DNA of 64,000 bases from Arthrobacter ruber (lineage in GTDB: Bacteria; Actinomycetota; Actinomycetes; Actinomycetales; Micrococcaceae): NCBI RefSeq assembly GCF_002954225.1, contig NZ_PPTH01000017.1:67311-131310 (forward strand), in the 5' to 3' direction. Of this stretch, positions 58,709 to 64,000 are shown in pieces. The notes below the pieces were generated by a model. That model worked only from the letters and a program-made list of their open reading frames with translations. It did not search any database and was not told where the DNA came from. The stretch's first letter is position 1. Each line of letters begins with the position of its first letter. The position numbers and the translations under genes are program-made.

Positions 58709-60075
58709 TGGGTGCTGCACGGCTCCTCGCCGGCCAGCGCCGGTACTTCGCCTCCGGAGCCACCAGGAGCGCCGCCTGGCGCCGGGATCAGCTGCATGCG
58801 CTCCTGCGGCTGCTCGGCGAGCGGGAGGAGGAGGTGACCGGCGCTTTGGAGCAGGATCTCGGCAAGAGCGGCACGGAGGCGTTCCTCTCCGAGATCGCCG
58901 TCGTCCGGGCGGAGGCCGACCACGCGCTGCGGCACCTCGACCGGTGGATGGCCCCGGAGAGGATCGCCGTCCCCCTCGGGCTGCGCCCGGCCCGTGCCTG
59001 GACGCAGGCCCGGCCCCTCGGCACCGTGCTGATCATCGGACCCTGGAACTACCCGCTGCAGCTCGTGCTGGCACCGCTCGTCGGAGCTCTCGCCGCAGGC
59101 AACACGGCCGTGCTGAAGCCCAGCGAGCTGGCCGGCTCGACGTCGCGCCTGCTCGCCCGGCTCGTCCCGCTGTACCTCGATCCGCAGGCCGTGGCAGTCG
59201 TCGAGGGAGGCGTGGAGGCGAGCACGGATCTCCTGGCCCAGCCGTTCGACCACGTCTTCTACACCGGCGGTGAACGCGTGGGAAAGATTGTGATGAAGGC
59301 CGCGGCGGAGCACCTCACCCCCGTGACGCTGGAGTTGGGCGGCAAGTCGCCCGCGGTCGTGGTGGGTGGCGACGTCCGTGCGGCGGCGCGGCGGATCGCC
59401 TACGGCAAGTTCATGAACGCCGGCCAGACGTGCGTGGCTCCGGACTACGTCCTGACCACGCCGGATGCCGCCCCCGTCCTCGCGGACGCGCTGGCGGACG
59501 CCGTCCGGCACTTCTACGGGAGCGACCCGAGGGCCTCGCACGACTACGGGCGCATCATCAACGAGCAGCACTTCGACCGCCTCGTGGGGCTCCTGACCGA
59601 CGGGACGGTGGCCTCCGGCGGACGGTACGAGCGCGCCGAGCGGTACCTCGAACCCACCGTCCTGCGCGATGTGGACCCCGGGTCCACGCTCATGCAGGAG
59701 GAGATCTTCGGTCCGCTGCTGCCCATCGTCGAGGTGGAGGACCTCGACGAGGCGATCGGCTTCATCGGCGCGCGGCCCCACCCGCTGGCCGCATACCTGT
59801 TCAGCGATCACGAGGAACACCTGCGGGAGTTCGCCGGGCGGGTGCAGGCCGGCGGGCTGGCGCACAACGTCTGCACCATCCAGCTCGCGGTCCCGGGACT
59901 GCCGTTCGGCGGAGTGGGCGCGAGCGGCACGGGCAGCTACCACGGGCGGCGTTCCTTCGAGACGTTCAGCCATCAGCAACCCGTGTTCTCCAAGCCGACC
60001 CGGCTGGACACGCTGCGCCTCGCCTATCCGCCCTTCGGTCCGCTCAAGAGGAAGCTGCTGCGCAGGCTCCTCTAG
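58708..60075 (+). CDS. Aldehyde dehydrogenase (class 3-like)
   Basis: 455 residues, ALDH fold. NAD-binding IIGPWNYPLQLVLAP, FYTGGERVGKIV, the general-base glutamate in LELGGKSP and nucleophile Cys in NAGQTCVAPDYV. The length and C-terminus match the ALDH3/coniferyl-aldehyde type. ATG overlaps the preceding SDR stop by one base. It ends 7 bp from the convergent phosphoglucomutase gene. Confidence 0.93.
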   Translation: MGAARLLAGQRRYFASGATRSAAWRRDQLHALLRLLGEREEEVTGALEQDLGKSGTEAFLSEIAVVRAEADHALRHLDRWMAPERIAVPLGLRPARAWTQARPLGTVLIIGPWNYPLQLVLAPLVGALAAGNTAVLKPSELAGSTSRLLARLVPLYLDPQAVAVVEGGVEASTDLLAQPFDHVFYTGGERVGKIVMKAAAEHLTPVTLELGGKSPAVVVGGDVRAAARRIAYGKFMNAGQTCVAPDYVLTTPDAAPVLADALADAVRHFYGSDPRASHDYGRIINEQHFDRLVGLLTDGTVASGGRYERAERYLEPTVLRDVDPGSTLMQEEIFGPLLPIVEVEDLDEAIGFIGARPHPLAAYLFSDHEEHLREFAGRVQAGGLAHNVCTIQLAVPGLPFGGVGASGTGSYHGRRSFETFSHQQPVFSKPTRLDTLRLAYPPFGPLKRKLLRRLL

Positions 60076-60082
60076 GCCCGGG

Positions 60083-61714
<1,632 letters not shown>

Positions 61715-61882
61715 GGGCCCAGCATGCCAAAGAACGCGCGCGATTACACCCGCCACGGCCGGAACCGGTAGTGATCGGGTGGTGAGGACGGCTATCGGGC
61801 CGGCCGTTGCCCACCCCGGGATCATCAGTAAGCTGAGTATCAGCACCCAGCCGGGGGCGGACGGATGACGGAAGGTACCACC

Positions 61883-62050
61883 ATGAGCGAGAATCCCAGC
61901 GACACCCCCACCGGAGACCCCGAGGAGCAGGGCGCGGAGAAGGCCGGCAAGCTCGAGGAGCAGGATGCCGGCGGCTACGGCGGCCCCGGCACCGAGGACG
62001 AGATAGCCCCTGGCTTCGAAGCCGACAACGGCGGCGGGTCCGTCGCCTGA
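61883..62050 (+). CDS. Small acidic hypothetical protein (55 residues)
   Basis: [20 protein letters not shown] opens a disordered, glycine- and glutamate-rich peptide ending [10 protein letters not shown]. No domain. GAAGGT about 7 bp upstream supports ATG at 61883; an in-frame ATG at 61865 is an alternative. Composition fits a hydrophilin-like or disordered stress peptide, but this is only a resemblance. Divergent from pgm and followed by glycerate kinase 54 bp later. Confidence 0.6.
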   Translation: MSENPSDTPTGDPEEQGAEKAGKLEEQDAGGYGGPGTEDEIAPGFEADNGGGSVA

Positions 62051-62104
62051 CGGCCCATGACGGGGATCGACCGCGACCCCGGCCACCGCGGCTAGGGTGA
62101 AGGG

Positions 62105-63301
62105 GTGATCGCACCAGCACCCCAGCGTCCGCTCCGGATCGTCCTCGCGCCGGACTCCCTCAAGGGCAGCCTCCCCGCAGCGGAGGCTGCCCTCGCCATG
62201 TCCGGAGGTGTCAGGGCCGCGGCTGCACGCCTGGGCCACCCGGCGCCGCGCGTCGTGCTGGCCCCGCTGGCCGACGGCGGCGAGGGGACGCTGGACGCGC
62301 TCCTGACCGCCTGGTCCGTCGAACCGCGGACCACGGCCTGCCATGATGCCGCGGGCCGGGCGCGCAGCGCCCGCTACGGCATCTCGTCGTCCGGGACCTC
62401 CGGCATCCCCCGGACGATGGGCGTCCTCGAGGCGGCGGAGGCCAACGGCCTGCCCCTCGTGGCCGACCTCCCCCTCGACGCCCTCACCGCCACGAGCTAC
62501 GGCGTCGGCGAGATCGCCGCCCGGCTGCTCGACGACGGCGCGGAGGAGATCCTCCTGTGCATCGGCGGATCCGCGACCACCGACGGCGGCGCCGGGCTCC
62601 TGTCCGCCCTCGGTGCACGGTTCCTCGACCGCGACGGCGACCCCCTGCCGCCCGGCGGAGGGGCACTGGCGGCGCTGGCCTCGATCGACACCACCGACCT
62701 CCACCCCCGTGCCCGGTCCGTCCGCTGGCGCATCGCCGTGGACGTCGACAACCCCCTGTGCGGACCGCGCGGCGCCGCCGCCGTCTTCGGCCCGCAGAAG
62801 GGCGCGACGCCCGACGACGTCGTCGTGCTCGACGCGGGCCTGGCGCACCTCGCGCGCATCGTGGAGGAGGCCACCGGCGTGGCGGTGCTCGAGGTGCCCG
62901 GTGCGGGTGCCGCCGGCGGGCTGCCGGCCGTGCTCGTGCCGTTCCTCGGCGCGGAGATCGTGCCCGGCTCGGCCCTGGTGGCGGATGCCGTCGGGCTGTC
63001 CGCGGCGCTCGCCGACGCGGACCTCGTCCTCACGGGGGAGGGGTCCCTGGACGCGCAGTCCCTCGGCGGGAAGGTGGTGCAGGCCGTGGTCGGGAACGCC
63101 CCGGCGGGATGCGCGGTGGTGGCCATCGCCGGACGCGTGCAGCTCACGGCGGCGGAGGTGCAGGACGCCGGTCTGGCGGCGGCGTTCTCCATCGCCACCG
63201 GCCCCATGGCGCTCGACGAGCTGATCCAGGGGGCCGGGGCTCTGATGGAGGAGGCCGCCGCGCAGGTGTACGGCGTCTTCGGTGCGAACCGCCCGGGCTA
63301 G
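62105..63301 (+). CDS. glxK: Glycerate kinase
   Basis: 398 residues, GckA/GlxK type: [47 protein letters not shown] and [15 protein letters not shown] are diagnostic. It phosphorylates glycerate for entry to glycolysis, usually at the end of glyoxylate or glycerate metabolism. GTG at 62105 abuts GAAGGG, so a slightly later start is possible. The stop shares CTAG with the convergent acyl-CoA synthetase gene. Confidence 0.95.
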   Translation: MIAPAPQRPLRIVLAPDSLKGSLPAAEAALAMSGGVRAAAARLGHPAPRVVLAPLADGGEGTLDALLTAWSVEPRTTACHDAAGRARSARYGISSSGTSGIPRTMGVLEAAEANGLPLVADLPLDALTATSYGVGEIAARLLDDGAEEILLCIGGSATTDGGAGLLSALGARFLDRDGDPLPPGGGALAALASIDTTDLHPRARSVRWRIAVDVDNPLCGPRGAAAVFGPQKGATPDDVVVLDAGLAHLARIVEEATGVAVLEVPGAGAAGGLPAVLVPFLGAEIVPGSALVADAVGLSAALADADLVLTGEGSLDAQSLGGKVVQAVVGNAPAGCAVVAIAGRVQLTAAEVQDAGLAAAFSIATGPMALDELIQGAGALMEEAAAQVYGVFGANRPG

Positions 63302-64000
63302 ACCTTGATCTCGCGCTTGAGGATCTTGCCGGTGGGGCCCTTGGGCAGGGCGTCCACGAGCACCACGCGCCGAGGGTACTTGTAGGCGGCCACGCGCTCC
63401 CTGGCGAACCCCACGATCTCGGCACCGAGCGCCTCGCGGGCGTCGTCGTCGGCCGGTACGTGCTCGGCCTTGATGCCGATGACGGCCACGATCTCCTCAC
63501 CGTGCAGGTCGTCCGGCACGCCGATCACGGCGGCCTCCGCGACGGCGGGGTGCTCGTACAGCACCTCCTCGACCTCGCGCGGGTACACGTTGTAGCCGCC
63601 GCGCAGGATCACGTCCTTCTTGCGGTCCACGATGAACAGCAGCCCGTCCTCGTCCACCCGCGCGAGGTCCCCGGTGCGGAACCAGCCGTCGGGGATGGCC
63701 GCCTCCGTGGCGTCCGGGTTCTCCCAGTAGCCCTTCATGACGCAGTGCCCGCGCACGGCCAGTTCGCCGACCTCGCCCTGCGGCACCTCGTTGCCCTCGG
63801 GGTCGAGCATGCGCACCTCGACGCCGTCCACGGGCGTGCCGATGGAGCCGGGCTTGCGGAGGTGGCCCACCCGGTTGAAGCTCACGATCGGCGAGGTCTC
63901 GGACAGGCCGTACCCTTCCAGCAGGTCCGCCCCGAAAACGCGCTCGAACTCGTGCAGCACCTCGACCGGCAGCGCCGACCCGCCCGAGACGGCCACCCGG
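63298..64000 (-). CDS. Long-chain fatty acid-CoA ligase, partial (N-terminus outside window)
   Basis: About 233 residues of the C-terminal part of an AMP-binding enzyme, reading in from the window edge. Visible motifs: [26 protein letters not shown], the adenylate-binding [15 protein letters not shown] and C-terminal [11 protein letters not shown] with the catalytic lysine. It activates a fatty or aromatic acid to the acyl-CoA. It is convergent with glycerate kinase, overlapping it by the 4-bp CTAG. The apparent start at 63996 is internal. Confidence 0.93.
   Translation of the reverse strand, partial: RVAVSGGSALPVEVLHEFERVFGADLLEGYGLSETSPIVSFNRVGHLRKPGSIGTPVDGVEVRMLDPEGNEVPQGEVGELAVRGHCVMKGYWENPDATEAAIPDGWFRTGDLARVDEDGLLFIVDRKKDVILRGGYNVYPREVEEVLYEHPAVAEAAVIGVPDDLHGEEIVAVIGIKAEHVPADDDAREALGAEIVGFARERVAAYKYPRRVVLVDALPKGPTGKILKREIKV

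Overview
The window is an origin-proximal segment of a GC-rich actinobacterial chromosome, most likely Arthrobacter or a close relative (Micrococcaceae). Frequent GTG and TTG starts, the order dciA-gyrB-gyrA-DUF3566-tRNA-Ile-tRNA-Ala, then ppiA, rhomboid, crgA, sortase E, pabA and a pknB/pknA/pbpA/rodA/pstP/fhaB/fhaA block all point there. The order of 1-22.4 kb matches the first ~20 genes of mycobacterial chromosomes. I see no insertion sequence, prophage, CRISPR array or rRNA operon. The genus is an inference from gene content.

Layout. 0-6 kb: 3' end of dciA, gyrase subunits and a DUF3566 membrane protein. 6-8.5 kb: tRNA-Ile, a 38-residue DLW-39-type peptide, tRNA-Ala, a drug/metabolite transporter and an unknown membrane protein. 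8.6-12.5 kb: cyclophilin, rhomboid protease, a dense cluster of DnaA boxes, crgA, class E sortase, a 53-residue membrane protein and pabA. 12.5-22 kb: one minus-strand operon for growth and division control (two PASTA kinases, transpeptidase, SEDS polymerase, PP2C phosphatase, two FHA proteins). A tRNA-Leu ends this conserved block.

22.5-28.5 kb: an imuA-imuB-dnaE2 translesion-synthesis operon with a LexA-type box inside its promoter. 28.6-31.5 kb: a divergent pair, DUF5997 and a LysR effector domain with no HTH, then an FAD dehydrogenase. 31.5-37.7 kb: stress-type genes (two SDRs, Dps, SRPBCC, stand-alone PstS, an Hsp20 with both CIRCE-like and HAIR-like sites), tRNA-Val and DUF2630. 37.7-42 kb: NHEJ genes (Ku with a coupled small membrane protein, and a Pol-PE-Lig LigD). 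42-64 kb: accessory metabolism, with phosphoketolase, a RelA/SpoT synthetase, hydrolases, a VOC dioxygenase, sugar kinase, HAD, GDPD, a secreted GH43 arabinanase with LacI-type operators, a uracil permease, SDR-ALDH, phosphoglucomutase, glycerate kinase and a partial acyl-CoA synthetase.

The best candidates for something undescribed are: (1) the DUF5997/LysR-effector pair, where DUF5997 contains an ungapped 44-residue internal repeat and the LysR-like protein lacks an HTH but carries a histone-H1-like basic tail, suggesting a split regulator; (2) the DnaA-box cluster between rhomboid and crgA, away from the usual dnaA-dnaN origin; and (3) the apparent double HrcA/HspR control of a single hsp20. 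All coordinates and motif matches come from reading the sequence by eye; no database search was run.
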